Below, one piece after another: positions 35,466 through 43,704 of a DNA stretch of 64,000 nt. Position 1 is the stretch's first letter. Each line of letters begins with the position of its first letter. The DNA is taken from contig CAVVKW010000002.1 in assembly GCA_963749035.1 (NCBI GenBank), positions 496,001-560,000 on the forward strand, in the 5' to 3' direction. Source of the stretch: CAVVKW01 sp963749035 (GTDB lineage: Bacteria; Verrucomicrobiota; Verrucomicrobiia; Chthoniobacterales; JAATET01). A program made the position numbers and the translations under genes. Under the pieces are notes generated by a model, which was not told where the DNA came from, did no database searches, and worked only from the letters and a program-made list of their open reading frames with translations.

Positions 35466-35494
35466 ACTATCACGCCCCGCCCCAAAAATTGCAA
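35466..35494 (-). promoter_or_regulatory. putative promoter of tRNA-Arg
   Basis: On the minus strand TTGCAA (35494-35489) and GATAGT (35471-35466) are separated by 17 bases, and the tRNA starts 13 bases further. The outermost -35 base coincides with the first base of the IS target duplication, so the IS lies immediately upstream of the promoter. Confidence 0.45.
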
Positions 35495-35510
35495 GCGCAA
35501 CCCCCGGTCT
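35494..35510. repeat. 17-bp target-site duplication, left copy
   Basis: The 17 bases AGCGCAACCCCCGGTCT are identical to 36974-36990 and directly flank the IS ends, as expected for a target duplication. Confidence 0.88.
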
Positions 35511-35564
35511 TGTCGGCGACGGAGCAAAACCGGATTTCTTGCCGGAGCAAAACCGGACAGGTGT

Positions 35565-36620
35565 TCAGAGGCTGTAGTGGGCTAAAATAGAGGGCCACAC
35601 GTCTTTTGGGGGATTCTCGACGACCCAAAATTGACGGGACGGATGATGGACGATGGTGATGCGCTTGCGGAGGGTGGATGAGATCTCGTAGTTACGGCCT
35701 TCAAAATCGACGGTGTGGTCGTTGTTCACGCGTCGGGAGAGGCGGAGTGAGAGGTGCAGATCGAGTAGGGCGGGAGGCGGAGAAGGACGCAGGCGACCGC
35801 GGCCACGGAGTGACTGGATTTCCCAGACTTCGAGGGGAATTTTGCCGGACGAGCGGTTGAGCTTGAGGTTCTGTCGCTCGATCTCCATCTGGAGGATGGC
35901 GTCGGCTTGCGCCCAAGTTGTGGCGCGGGCGTGTGCGAGCAAGGCGACCAGGCGTCGCTGGAAGGTGCCAAAGCGCCGCTCGATCTTGCCCTTGGCCTGA
36001 GGGGTGGGAGCCACGAGGTGGGCGGAACCCAGTCCCAGCATGGCTCGTTGGAACTCGCTTTTGGGATCGCTATGGTCGTCGGTGGAACTCGGTCCGAAGA
36101 GGCTCAGGCCGTCGGTGTAGAGGATCTCGGGAAGCCCCCAGCGGGTGAAGGCTTCGCGGAAGTGCTCGAAGTGATTCCAAGTGGTGTCCGATCCGACGAA
36201 ACGGCCCGCCAGATTGAGTCCGGAGGCGTCGTCCACGGTGAGTAGGAGGGTCTGCTTGGAACTGGCCGGCCACCACTGGTGGATGGAGCTGTCGTGTTGC
36301 CAAAGCTCTCCGATGTGCTCGCGGCGGAAGCGTCGGTAAACCCGGGGTTTGCGGGCCGCAGCGGGCACCAGATGCGCGTAGTGCGCTTTGACGTGGGCCT
36401 CGACCGTGGAGCGCGCCCGGCGAAACCCGCAGAGGCGCTCGAGTTCGTCGGCAACGAGCTGGTAGTTGGGCGGATTTTGAAGGGGAAGGAACTCCTCGAG
36501 CAGGCATCGCGTCTTGGCTGGCCAGTCCCCCAATCGGTCTCCCCCGCTGGTCTTCGGCCCGTAGTTGGCGCGCTCCGACAGGAAGACTCCGCGCATTTCG
36601 TAGAGCCGGGAGCGGCTCAC
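35565..36620 (-). CDS. DDE integrase-type transposase
   Basis: The product (351 residues from GTG 36620) has an rve-type catalytic core. LWQHDSSIHQWW holds the first Asp, YTDGLSLFG the second, and PTPQAKGKIERRFGTFQRRL the Glu with the K-G-x-I-E-R-x-F-x-T pattern; a beta-rich C-terminal domain follows (DFEGRNYEI). The frame is open further upstream to 36737 and encodes an HTH-like start (AGTLDAVTAAAHLGVSRSRLYE), so GTG 36620 likely cuts a DNA-binding helix. The only suitable ATG (36730) is in another frame across a run of seven A; see the separate entry. Confidence 0.88.
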   Translation of the reverse strand: MSRSRLYEMRGVFLSERANYGPKTSGGDRLGDWPAKTRCLLEEFLPLQNPPNYQLVADELERLCGFRRARSTVEAHVKAHYAHLVPAAARKPRVYRRFRREHIGELWQHDSSIHQWWPASSKQTLLLTVDDASGLNLAGRFVGSDTTWNHFEHFREAFTRWGLPEILYTDGLSLFGPSSTDDHSDPKSEFQRAMLGLGSAHLVAPTPQAKGKIERRFGTFQRRLVALLAHARATTWAQADAILQMEIERQNLKLNRSSGKIPLEVWEIQSLRGRGRLRPSPPPALLDLHLSLRLSRRVNNDHTVDFEGRNYEISSTLRKRITIVHHPSRQFWVVENPPKDVWPSILAHYSL

Positions 36621-36730
36621 TCCCAGATGCGCAGCTGCCGTGACCGCGTCGAGGGTGCCTGCGTTGAAGTCTTCGAGCGTGCGTCGAACGAATCCGGCGG
36701 GATGACGGTGGGCTAACTGCTTTTTTTCAT
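36621..36730 (-). other. N-terminal HTH coding segment of the transposase, out of frame with its ATG
   Basis: The minus strand reads ATG followed by seven A. In frame zero a TAG stops after five codons. A -1 shift on the A-run gives Met-Lys-Lys-Lys-Gln-Leu and continues without a stop through an HTH-like region into the transposase. Either programmed slippage or frameshifting controls expression, or one A was lost and the transposase is damaged. Confidence 0.6.
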
Positions 36731-36822
36731 CGCGGGATCATCATCCAAGCCAGACGCCCAAGAAAGCAAAGCTGCCTTCTGCTACGAAGGGTTCTCGAAC
36801 GCCATCCACCCACCAAGCGCGC

Positions 36823-36891
36823 CAGCGCGGGAAGCGCCTCTCCGTCGGCCTCCGCTACGCTCCGGCCTCCTCCGAGGCGCTTCCCGCGCTG
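36823..36891. repeat. 18-bp perfect hairpin inside the IS
   Basis: An 18-base arm (36823-36840, CAGCGCGGGAAGCGCCTC) is perfectly complementary to 36874-36891, with a 33-base loop that itself contains a small GGCC inverted repeat. It lies between the right IS end and the transposase start, where it could block read-through transcription or sequester translation signals. Confidence 0.8.
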
Positions 36892-36973
36892 TTTCCAACA
36901 CCCCAGTCCGGTTTTGAACCGTCTCCTATTCCGGTTTTGCTCCGTCTCTTTCCGGTTTTGCTCCGGCCCCGAC

Positions 36974-36990
36974 AGCGCAACCCCCGGTCT
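36974..36990. repeat. 17-bp target-site duplication, right copy
   Basis: Identical to 35494-35510. It directly follows the right terminal ACA of the IS and ends 9 bases before the stop of the cysteine desulfurase gene, so the gene itself is intact. Confidence 0.88.
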
Positions 36991-36999
36991 CGACCTTCC

Positions 37000-38184
37000 C
37001 TACGACACCAGAACCGGACCCGCACCCGCCGGTGCGATTCGGCGCAATTTCCCCACGACCTCCGGCACGATCCGTAGGGCCGCCTCGACGTCCTCGTCGG
37101 TGTTGAAACGCCCGAACGAAAATCGCAGACTCGACCTCGCCCGCCGATCCGACGCTCCCATGGCCTTCAACACGTGAGACGGCGTCACCGACCCCGTCGT
37201 GCACGCACTTCCGGCGGAGCAGCAGATCCCCGCGTCGTCCAATAACATCAGTGCCCCCTCGGCTTCGATCCCGTCAAACGCCAGATTCGACGTATTCGGG
37301 AGGCGAGCTTCGCGGTCACCGTTCACCGTCACGCTTTCCACCTCCGACAAAATCGTCGTCTCAAACCGATCCCGCATCGCGCGCACCCGCGTTTGCTCGT
37401 CCGCCAATTCCCGCGCGGCGACCTCCGCCGCCGCCCCCATCGCCACGATCGAAGCCACGTTCTGAGTTCCGCCCCGCCGCCCTTCTTCCTGACTCCCGCG
37501 CAACATCGGCGCAAAGCGCACCTTGCGATCAAGGTAAAGCGCCCCGACCCCTTTCGGACAGTGCAGCTTGTGCCCCGAGATCGACGCGAGGTGAATGCCC
37601 GACTCACCCAACTTGACCGGCACCTTGCCGACTGCCTGCACCGCGTCGCAGTGAAACAGCACCTTTTTCTCCCGGCAGATCTCCGCCACCCGCTCGACCG
37701 GAAACAGCACCCCGGTCTCGTTGTTCGCCCAAAGCAGACTGACCACCGCCGTCTCGGGCCGAATCGACTTAGCCAGCCCATCGAGGTCCAGCGTCCCGTC
37801 CGGCGACACCGGCAACCACGTCACCTCGTATCCTCTCCGCGTCAGGTGTTCGCAGAGTTTTACCGTCGCGCTGTGTTCGACCGCCGAGGTCACGACGTGT
37901 CGACAATCGGGATCGCGCGCCACGGCTGACAAAATCGCCGCGTTCGTGGATTCCGTGCCGCAACTCGTAAAGAGAATCTCCCGAGCCTCGCAACCCACCA
38001 AATCCGCCACCTGACCCCGCGCCAGCTCGACGGCATCCTTCGCCCGCTGCCCAAGCCGATAGGCACTCGAGGGGTTTCCGTATTCCTCCCGCAGCCACGG
38101 CAGCATCGCGTCGACCACCTCGGGATCCACCCGCGTGGTTGCATTGTTGTCGAGATAGATCAAAGAATCGTTGGCCACAGTCAT
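37000..38184 (-). CDS. cysteine desulfurase (NifS/IscS family)
   Basis: This 394-residue PLP enzyme releases sulfur from cysteine as a protein persulfide for Fe-S clusters or thiolated tRNA. It shows YLDNNATTRVDP, GTESTNAAIL, HSATVKL, the PLP Lys in SISGHKLHCPKG (near residue 204), and the mobile catalytic Cys loop CCSAGSACTTG (near residue 324). The motif and length fit the NifS/IscS group rather than SufS. No scaffold or regulator gene (iscU, iscR) is beside it. ATG 38184 is the start; the longer frame to 38304 lacks homology. Confidence 0.94.
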   Translation of the reverse strand: MTVANDSLIYLDNNATTRVDPEVVDAMLPWLREEYGNPSSAYRLGQRAKDAVELARGQVADLVGCEAREILFTSCGTESTNAAILSAVARDPDCRHVVTSAVEHSATVKLCEHLTRRGYEVTWLPVSPDGTLDLDGLAKSIRPETAVVSLLWANNETGVLFPVERVAEICREKKVLFHCDAVQAVGKVPVKLGESGIHLASISGHKLHCPKGVGALYLDRKVRFAPMLRGSQEEGRRGGTQNVASIVAMGAAAEVAARELADEQTRVRAMRDRFETTILSEVESVTVNGDREARLPNTSNLAFDGIEAEGALMLLDDAGICCSAGSACTTGSVTPSHVLKAMGASDRRARSSLRFSFGRFNTDEDVEAALRIVPEVVGKLRRIAPAGAGPVLVS

Positions 38185-38278
38185 CGAACGAGCCGAGGAA
38201 GTTAAAGAATCTCGCCCGACCCCCGCGACAAAAAACTTAACACTTAATTCGCTACCCCCGACACTCCCCGCGCCCGGC

Positions 38279-39979
38279 ATGAAATTCGTCGCCACCCTCG
38301 TCACCTACGCCGTCCACAATCGAGCCGGGCGGCGCAACCTCACCCAGCTCGCCCGCTTCCTCGGCATTCTGCTCGGGCTCGTCACGGCTTACTCGATCAT
38401 TTTCCACCTGATCATGGACTCCGAAGGCCAGCATTTCACCTGGGTCACCGGCTTCTATTGGACCCTCACCGTCATGTCCACGCTTGGATTCGGCGACATC
38501 ACCTTCACCTCCGATCTCGGGCGGATGTTCTCCATTATCGTGCTGCTCTCGGGCATGATTTTCCTCCTCGTCCTCCTTCCGTTTACCTTCATCGAATTCT
38601 TCTACGCCCCGTGGATGAAGCTTCAGGAATCGAAGCGCGCCCCGCGCGAGCTGCCCGCCTCGCTCACCGGTCACGTCCTCCTCAGTCACTTCGACCCCGT
38701 CACCGAAGCCCTCGTCCCGCGACTCAAGCAGTTCGGCTTTCCCTACGCCCTCATCGTTCCCGACATCGAAGACGCCCTCCGCCTTCACGACGAGCGGGTT
38801 CACGTCGTCGTCGGCGACCTCGACGATCCCGACACCTACCGCCGCTGTGGGGTCGAACGCGCCGCGCTCGTTGCCGCCACCTCGACTGATCCGGTCAACA
38901 CCAACGTAGCCTTCACCGTCCGCGAACTCTCCGCCACCGTCCCCATCCTCACCACCGCCAACAGCGCGGAGTCCGTCGACGTCCTTCAACTCGCGGGCAG
39001 CACCAACGTCCTTCAACTCGGAGAAATGATGGGGCAATCCCTCGCCCGTCGCATCATCGGCGGCGACGCGCTCTCCCACGTCATCGGAACCTTCGACGAT
39101 CTCCTCATCGCCGAGGCCACGGCCGCCGGCACCCCGCTCGTCGGCAAGCCGATCGCGGACTGTAAACTTCGCGAAAATCTCGGCGTTACCATCGCCGGCA
39201 TCTGGGAACGAGGCACCTTCGTTCCGCCGAAGCCCACCACCACCATTCAGGAAAACACCGTTCTCATCCTCGCCGGATCGCGCGAGCAATTTCAGAAATA
39301 CGACGAACTCTTTTGCATCTACCACGTCTCCGAAGCCCCCGTCGTCATCATCGGCGGCGGCCGATCCGGGCGCGCCACCGGTGCCGCTCTCAAACGCCGC
39401 GGCGCCGACTACCGGATCATCGAAACCCTTCCCGAGCGCATTCGCGACACCGAACACTACGTCCACGGCGACGCCGCCTCCCTCGAAGTCCTCACCCGCG
39501 CCGGCATCATGGAGGCACCCGCCGTCGTCATCACGCCTCACGAAGACGACGTGAACACCTACCTCACCATCTACTGCCGACGCCTTCGACCCGACATCCA
39601 GATCATCACCCGTGCCACCTTCGAACGGAACATCTCGACCATGCACCGGGCTGGGGCCGATTTCGTCATGTCCTACGCCTCCATGGGCGCGAACAGCATT
39701 CTCAACGTCCTGAAAAATTCCGACATCCTCATGCTCGCCGAGGGTCTCGACGTTTTCCGAGTTGCCGTTCCTCCCGGCCTCGCCGGCAAAACTCTCGCCG
39801 ACTCCGGCATCCGCGAGCGCACCAACTGTAGCGTCATCACGATCGCCGACGCCGAAGGCAATCACGTCAACCCCACGCCGGACGTCGTCCTCGCCGACGA
39901 CGCCCACATCGTTCTCATCGGCAACGTCGAGTCCGAAAAGAAATTCCTCGAGACCTTCCAAATCGGAGCCGCCAACTGA
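38279..39979 (+). CDS. potassium channel-type protein with two RCK domains
   Basis: This 566-residue protein has a two-helix pore module (helix near residues 22-45, selectivity filter TLGFGDIT near residues 68-75, second helix near 82-108) and two TrkA-N Rossmann domains. The first (GHVLLSHFDP, residues about 127-250) lacks the glycine-rich nucleotide motif. The second (VVIIGGGRSGRATG, residues about 355-470) has it. A TrkA-C domain lies between them and another at the C-terminus. This is the layout of ligand-gated K+ channels, with each chain supplying two RCK units. ATG 38279 is used, because upstream codons lie in the divergent promoter region shared with the desulfurase gene. Confidence 0.9.
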   Translation: MKFVATLVTYAVHNRAGRRNLTQLARFLGILLGLVTAYSIIFHLIMDSEGQHFTWVTGFYWTLTVMSTLGFGDITFTSDLGRMFSIIVLLSGMIFLLVLLPFTFIEFFYAPWMKLQESKRAPRELPASLTGHVLLSHFDPVTEALVPRLKQFGFPYALIVPDIEDALRLHDERVHVVVGDLDDPDTYRRCGVERAALVAATSTDPVNTNVAFTVRELSATVPILTTANSAESVDVLQLAGSTNVLQLGEMMGQSLARRIIGGDALSHVIGTFDDLLIAEATAAGTPLVGKPIADCKLRENLGVTIAGIWERGTFVPPKPTTTIQENTVLILAGSREQFQKYDELFCIYHVSEAPVVIIGGGRSGRATGAALKRRGADYRIIETLPERIRDTEHYVHGDAASLEVLTRAGIMEAPAVVITPHEDDVNTYLTIYCRRLRPDIQIITRATFERNISTMHRAGADFVMSYASMGANSILNVLKNSDILMLAEGLDVFRVAVPPGLAGKTLADSGIRERTNCSVITIADAEGNHVNPTPDVVLADDAHIVLIGNVESEKKFLETFQIGAAN

Positions 39980-40065
39980 GCCGCTACCCCAATTCAAAAC
40001 CGACGCGCGTCTCCCGGAACCCAGCCGCCCGAATCCACCCACCCACCCGGGTCCGACTTCCAGTC

Positions 40066-40644
40066 CTACGCCTTCGCCCGGTGGATCAACACCAAGTTAC
40101 GAATGTAGATCCCCCACCCCGTCGCCTGCCCCAGCACGCCGACGACGTCCCGGCGCCAGATGAAGTAAACCAGCAGCATCGACGCCCCGATCAGACTCAT
40201 CCACCAGAACGCCACCGGCACCACCGAGCGTTTCGAGCGCTCGCTCGCCGCCCATTGCACCAGCATCCGACCCGTGAATAACACCTGCCCCAGCAGCCCC
40301 AGCGAAACCCAGATTATCCCCACTGGGCTCGTGATGTTAAAGACCCGCTCGACCCAACCCGTCCGAGTCCGGCTCTCGTAGAGAAACCTCGAGAACTCGT
40401 CCGCCGTCAGTAGCCGATTCCGCCCCGACCCCAGACGCGTCAGCACGTAACCGACCGACCCATCCGTCAACTCGACCACCTGCACGCGATCCCGCGCCCC
40501 GGGCAGACCCACCTTCAACTCTCCCCGCGGCCCCACGATCTCGACCCCTTCCGCCGCCTCGCCGAGTTCGTCCAGCGGCCCGCCAGCCTCCCCGCAACCC
40601 ACCAACAAGCAGGCTGCGATCAAAAGAAACCAACGGCGAGTCAT
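40066..40644 (-). CDS. membrane protein with LAB_N (lipid A biosynthesis N-terminal) domain
   Basis: The 192-residue product begins with a lipoprotein-like signal (FLLIAACLLVGCGEA), then a periplasmic-looking stretch of about 80 residues (RVQVVELTDGSVGYVLTRL), then three hydrophobic helices. The helical part has LGQVLFTGRMLVQWAASERSKRSVVPVAFWWMSLIGA, the signature of the LAB_N domain found fused to or beside lipid A and aminoarabinose enzymes. The domain probably handles or flips lipid-linked sugars. It overlaps the DUF983 gene by ATGA. Confidence 0.85.
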   Translation of the reverse strand: MTRRWFLLIAACLLVGCGEAGGPLDELGEAAEGVEIVGPRGELKVGLPGARDRVQVVELTDGSVGYVLTRLGSGRNRLLTADEFSRFLYESRTRTGWVERVFNITSPVGIIWVSLGLLGQVLFTGRMLVQWAASERSKRSVVPVAFWWMSLIGASMLLVYFIWRRDVVGVLGQATGWGIYIRNLVLIHRAKA

Positions 40645-41156
40645 CGGACACCCGCCGTCTCTTCCGGCTCGGGAGTCGGTGCGCGGTCCGGTGTCGGCGT
40701 CGGCACTTTCGGCGGATCGGTCGGACGATTTCCACCGTCGTCCCCTCCCTCCCGCCGATGCGGATCGCACAGGTGATCGAACGCGATGAAATACGATTTC
40801 GAATGCCGCGCAAACACGACGTTGAAAATGCAAACCGGAATCAACACCCACGCCAACTCCGCCGCCAAACTCAGTTTGAAGTTCAGCAGTAAAATCAGAT
40901 AAATCACGATTCCGAGCGCGCTCCCCGCCCCGTAATTGATCGCCCAGATCGACATCAGGAAATACCCCGGCTCGCGCTCGTAAGCGTATCCACATCGCGG
41001 ACACCCATCCAGCGGCGCAAAATAGTCCGACAATCGGCGCACGCTCGTCAGCTTCGGAAACATCGGCGAAATCCCGCACACCGGGCATCGCAGGAGCGTG
41101 GCCCGCCAGAAATACGCCACCACCTTCGACACCAAACCATCCTTCTTCACCTCCAC
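40641..41156 (-). CDS. DUF983 zinc-ribbon membrane protein
   Basis: This 171-residue protein is of the DUF983 family. It shows a C-P-V-C...C-P-R-C zinc ribbon in the first 60 residues (LLRCPVCGISPMF, LDGCPRCGYAYE), then GYFLMSIWAINYG and two transmembrane helices, and a hydrophilic Pro/Thr-rich tail. Function is unknown. It is translationally coupled to the LAB_N protein, which suggests a joint envelope-lipid role (inference). Confidence 0.85.
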   Translation of the reverse strand: MEVKKDGLVSKVVAYFWRATLLRCPVCGISPMFPKLTSVRRLSDYFAPLDGCPRCGYAYEREPGYFLMSIWAINYGAGSALGIVIYLILLLNFKLSLAAELAWVLIPVCIFNVVFARHSKSYFIAFDHLCDPHRREGGDDGGNRPTDPPKVPTPTPDRAPTPEPEETAGVR

Positions 41157-41293
41157 ACCACTACTCCCCGCTCCATCATTTCGTCAAACACCCTAAGAAA
41201 TCACTTGTATCGTCAGGTATCCGGTTCCAACGTGCGCAATTCGCGACACCCTCGCGACAACTCAACTCTGCTGCCCAAAAAATAACAGCCCGA

Positions 41294-42046
41294 ATGGTTC
41301 TGCCTTCCCTCGAGCCCACGGAGACCGCCCCGGCCACCCCTCCGTTCGAAAACGTCCCCCGCCACGTCGCCGTCATCATGGATGGCAACGGGCGTTGGGC
41401 GCGATCACGTGGTCTTCCGCGCATCCAAGGGCACCATCAGGGCTCGCAAGCCGTTGGCGAATGCGTCGAAGGATGTCGCGACGCGGGGGTCGAATTCCTT
41501 ACCCTCTACGCTTTTTCCTCCGAAAACTGGAAGCGCCCAGCCGCCGAAGTTAGTGCTCTCATGCGGCTTCTCGACCGCTTTCTCGACGACAAAACGGCGG
41601 AAATGGTGGAAAAAGGCGTTCGTTTGCAGGCGATCGGTCGCTTGGAAGACCTCCCAGCTTCCTGTCAGAAGCGCCTGAACCGCGCCATTGAAGCCACCTC
41701 CGGAAATTCTCAGCTCACCCTCACGCTCGCCCTCAGTTACAGCGGTCGAACCGAACTCGTCGATGCCGTCCGATCCCTCGTCCGCGACGCCACGGAAGGC
41801 CAACTGACCGAATCCGGGATCACGCCCGAACTCATCGCCGAACGCCTCTACACCAAGGACATCCCCGACCCCGATCTCCTGATCCGCACCTCTGGCGAAC
41901 TCCGCCTTTCCAATTTTCTCCTCTGGCAGCTCAGCTACACCGAGATCCACGTCACTCCCAAGCTCTGGCCGGATTTCGCCAAAGCCGATCTCTTCGCCGC
42001 GATCACCGACTACGCGCAGCGCCACCGCCGCTTCGGCGGTATCTGA
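41294..42046 (+). CDS. uppS: isoprenyl transferase (undecaprenyl diphosphate synthase type)
   Basis: This 250-residue cis-prenyltransferase makes the C55 lipid carrier for peptidoglycan and polysaccharides. HVAVIMDGNGRWARSRG contains the catalytic Asp (near residue 31). TLYAFSSENWKRP, LALSYSGRTELVDAVR and DPDLLIRTSGELRLSNFLLWQLSYTEI are all present. It is complete and of normal length. cdsA and dxr, which often follow, are absent. Confidence 0.96.
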   Translation: MVLPSLEPTETAPATPPFENVPRHVAVIMDGNGRWARSRGLPRIQGHHQGSQAVGECVEGCRDAGVEFLTLYAFSSENWKRPAAEVSALMRLLDRFLDDKTAEMVEKGVRLQAIGRLEDLPASCQKRLNRAIEATSGNSQLTLTLALSYSGRTELVDAVRSLVRDATEGQLTESGITPELIAERLYTKDIPDPDLLIRTSGELRLSNFLLWQLSYTEIHVTPKLWPDFAKADLFAAITDYAQRHRRFGGI

Positions 42047-42116
42047 TCTCCCCCTCCTCAGTCCCAGAACCCAACCGTCCCGCACTCACCCATCGACCTC
42101 TCCCTCACCTTTTAGA

Positions 42117-43628
42117 ATGTCCCGTCAAAGCACCATCCTCATCGTCGACCGCGACCCCGACTTCCTCGCCTGGATGAAAGGTCAGCTCGAGAACGAACAC
42201 GTTCGCGTTCTCACCGACACCGCCAGCGACACCGCTTTCAAGACGTTCCAGATCGAGAACCCCGACCTCGTTCTCGCCGAGCTCCACCTCCATCCGTCCA
42301 GCGGATTGGAATTCCTCGCGCGCATCCGCAAAGACTCGCCGAACGCCATGGTCATCATCACCAGCGCGCTCGGCACCACGCAGGGCGTCATCGAGTCGAT
42401 GAAACTCGGAGCCTTCGACTTCGTCCGCAAAGAGCAACTCCCGTTCACGCTCAAAATGGTCGTCGACTCCGCGCTCAAGGAACGCGCCGACCTCCGCGCC
42501 TCCACCCCCTTCAAACCCCTGCTCACCGTCGAGGAGCACAAGGAAGACATCGTCGGTAAATCCGACGCCATGCAGCAGGTCTTCAAGATGATCGGTCGCG
42601 TCGCCGGCTCCGAGGCACCCGTCATGATCACCGGCGAATCTGGATCCGGCAAGGAACTCGTCGCCCGCGCCATTCACCACTACAGTGCCCGCAGTTCCCG
42701 CGCCTTCCTCGCCATCAACTGCGCCGCAATCCCCGAGAACCTTCTCGAATCCGAGCTTTTCGGCCACGAGCGCGGCGCCTTCACCGGCGCGCACAGCCAA
42801 CGCATCGGCCGCTTCGAACAAGCCGACAACGGCACCCTCTTCCTCGACGAAGTCGGCGAGATGCCCCTCACCGTTCAGTCCAAACTTCTCCGCGTCCTTC
42901 AAGAAGGTGAATTCTCCCGCGTCGGTGGCAACGAGACCATCCACACCAACGTCCGCATCGTCTGCGCAACCAACAAAAAGCTCGAAGAAGAGGTCAACGC
43001 CAAAAGCTTCCGCGAAGATCTTTTCTACCGGCTGAACGTCGTCCGGATTCACCTCCCGCCACTCCGGTCCCGCATCGAAGACATCCAGCTTCTCGCCGAA
43101 TACTTCCTCCAGAAAGCGGCCAACCAACGTCACCGCCCCCTCCTCCAACTTTCCGAAGAAGCCGTCCGGGTCCTCGAGGCCTACCCGTGGCCCGGCAACG
43201 TGCGCGAACTCGAGAACACCATCCAGCGCGCCTGCGTCCTCGCCACCACCGACGTCCTTCTCCCGAAGGACATCCCGCTCGGCCTCGCCTCCGACGCCGC
43301 CGATCCGCTTCAATCCGACCGCACTCAACAAGCTCAAGCCCCACGCCGCGCCGCCGCCCAGCCGACCCAACCGACCACCCCCAGCCAGCCCGCCGCTCCC
43401 CCGCCCCCGCCGCCGAGCATCGACAGCGCGATCGATCTCCTTTTCGACGCCGCCTCCACCGACGACGCGATCCAACTCCTGCCGTGGCTCGAACGTGAAT
43501 TCACTCTCAAGGCGATGACGCGAACCCAGAACAACCAAGTGCAGGCCGCCAAGCTCTTGGGCATCACCCGCGCGACCCTTCGGAAACGCCTCGAGCGGAA
43601 TGGCGTCCTCGGCCACTTCGACGAATGA
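42117..43628 (+). CDS. sigma54-dependent NtrC-type regulator with degenerate receiver
   Basis: This 503-residue protein has a receiver (1-125), AAA+ sigma54-interaction domain (about 145-385), a Pro/Ala-rich linker and a Fis-type HTH at the C-terminus (AAKLLGITRATLRKRL). Walker A is GESGSGKE and the sigma54 contact loop GAFTGA is intact, so it should activate sigma54 promoters. The receiver is unusual. The phospho-acceptor Asp is replaced by Glu55 (LVLAELHLHPSSG), and the second acidic-pocket residue is Arg12 (VDRD). The signalling Thr and Lys are kept. No kinase gene is adjacent. A constitutive or kinase-independent activator is likely. Confidence 0.93.
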   Translation: MSRQSTILIVDRDPDFLAWMKGQLENEHVRVLTDTASDTAFKTFQIENPDLVLAELHLHPSSGLEFLARIRKDSPNAMVIITSALGTTQGVIESMKLGAFDFVRKEQLPFTLKMVVDSALKERADLRASTPFKPLLTVEEHKEDIVGKSDAMQQVFKMIGRVAGSEAPVMITGESGSGKELVARAIHHYSARSSRAFLAINCAAIPENLLESELFGHERGAFTGAHSQRIGRFEQADNGTLFLDEVGEMPLTVQSKLLRVLQEGEFSRVGGNETIHTNVRIVCATNKKLEEEVNAKSFREDLFYRLNVVRIHLPPLRSRIEDIQLLAEYFLQKAANQRHRPLLQLSEEAVRVLEAYPWPGNVRELENTIQRACVLATTDVLLPKDIPLGLASDAADPLQSDRTQQAQAPRRAAAQPTQPTTPSQPAAPPPPPPSIDSAIDLLFDAASTDDAIQLLPWLEREFTLKAMTRTQNNQVQAAKLLGITRATLRKRLERNGVLGHFDE

Positions 43629-43671
43629 GCTGAGACTCAGAGGCGGTGAAATGGTCAGCTCTATTCCTCTC

Positions 43672-43699
43672 AACTCCTGGACCTAAACTTCCAGGAGTT
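43672..43699 (+). promoter_or_regulatory. 10-bp hairpin covering the ribosome binding site of the RgpF-like gene
   Basis: AACTCCTGGA (43672-43681) pairs perfectly with TCCAGGAGTT (43690-43699). The 3' arm contains the AGGAG that lies 7 bases before the GTG start at 43705. It may control translation, or end the upstream transcript; no T-run follows. Confidence 0.6.
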
Positions 43700-43704
43700 C
43701 TCCC

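Larger units (their letters stand above)
35511..36973. mobile_element. 1463-bp insertion sequence with TGT...ACA ends
   Basis: The element is bounded by terminal inverted repeats matching at 22 of 24 positions (TGTCGG, then CGGAGCAAAACCGGA). The 15-bp motif CGGAGCAAAACCGGA occurs twice at the left end (35520, 35543) and three times, once diverged, in inverse at the right (36907, 36930, 36951), spaced 21-23 bases, like multiple transposase binding sites. It carries one DDE transposase gene and a long hairpin. Flanking 17-bp direct repeats and well-matched ends suggest fairly recent insertion. Long duplications with TGT ends are known for IS1202-like members of ISNCY; the exact family is inference. 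Confidence 0.9.

Noticed and set aside
38252..40042. Long open frame antisense to the potassium channel gene
   Set aside because: It mirrors the codon pattern of the channel gene on the other strand, has Gly/Asp/Val-rich composition without domains, and the plus-strand protein is clearly real. The same applies to other long antisense frames over GH57, folC, bioA, dnaB and the NtrC gene.
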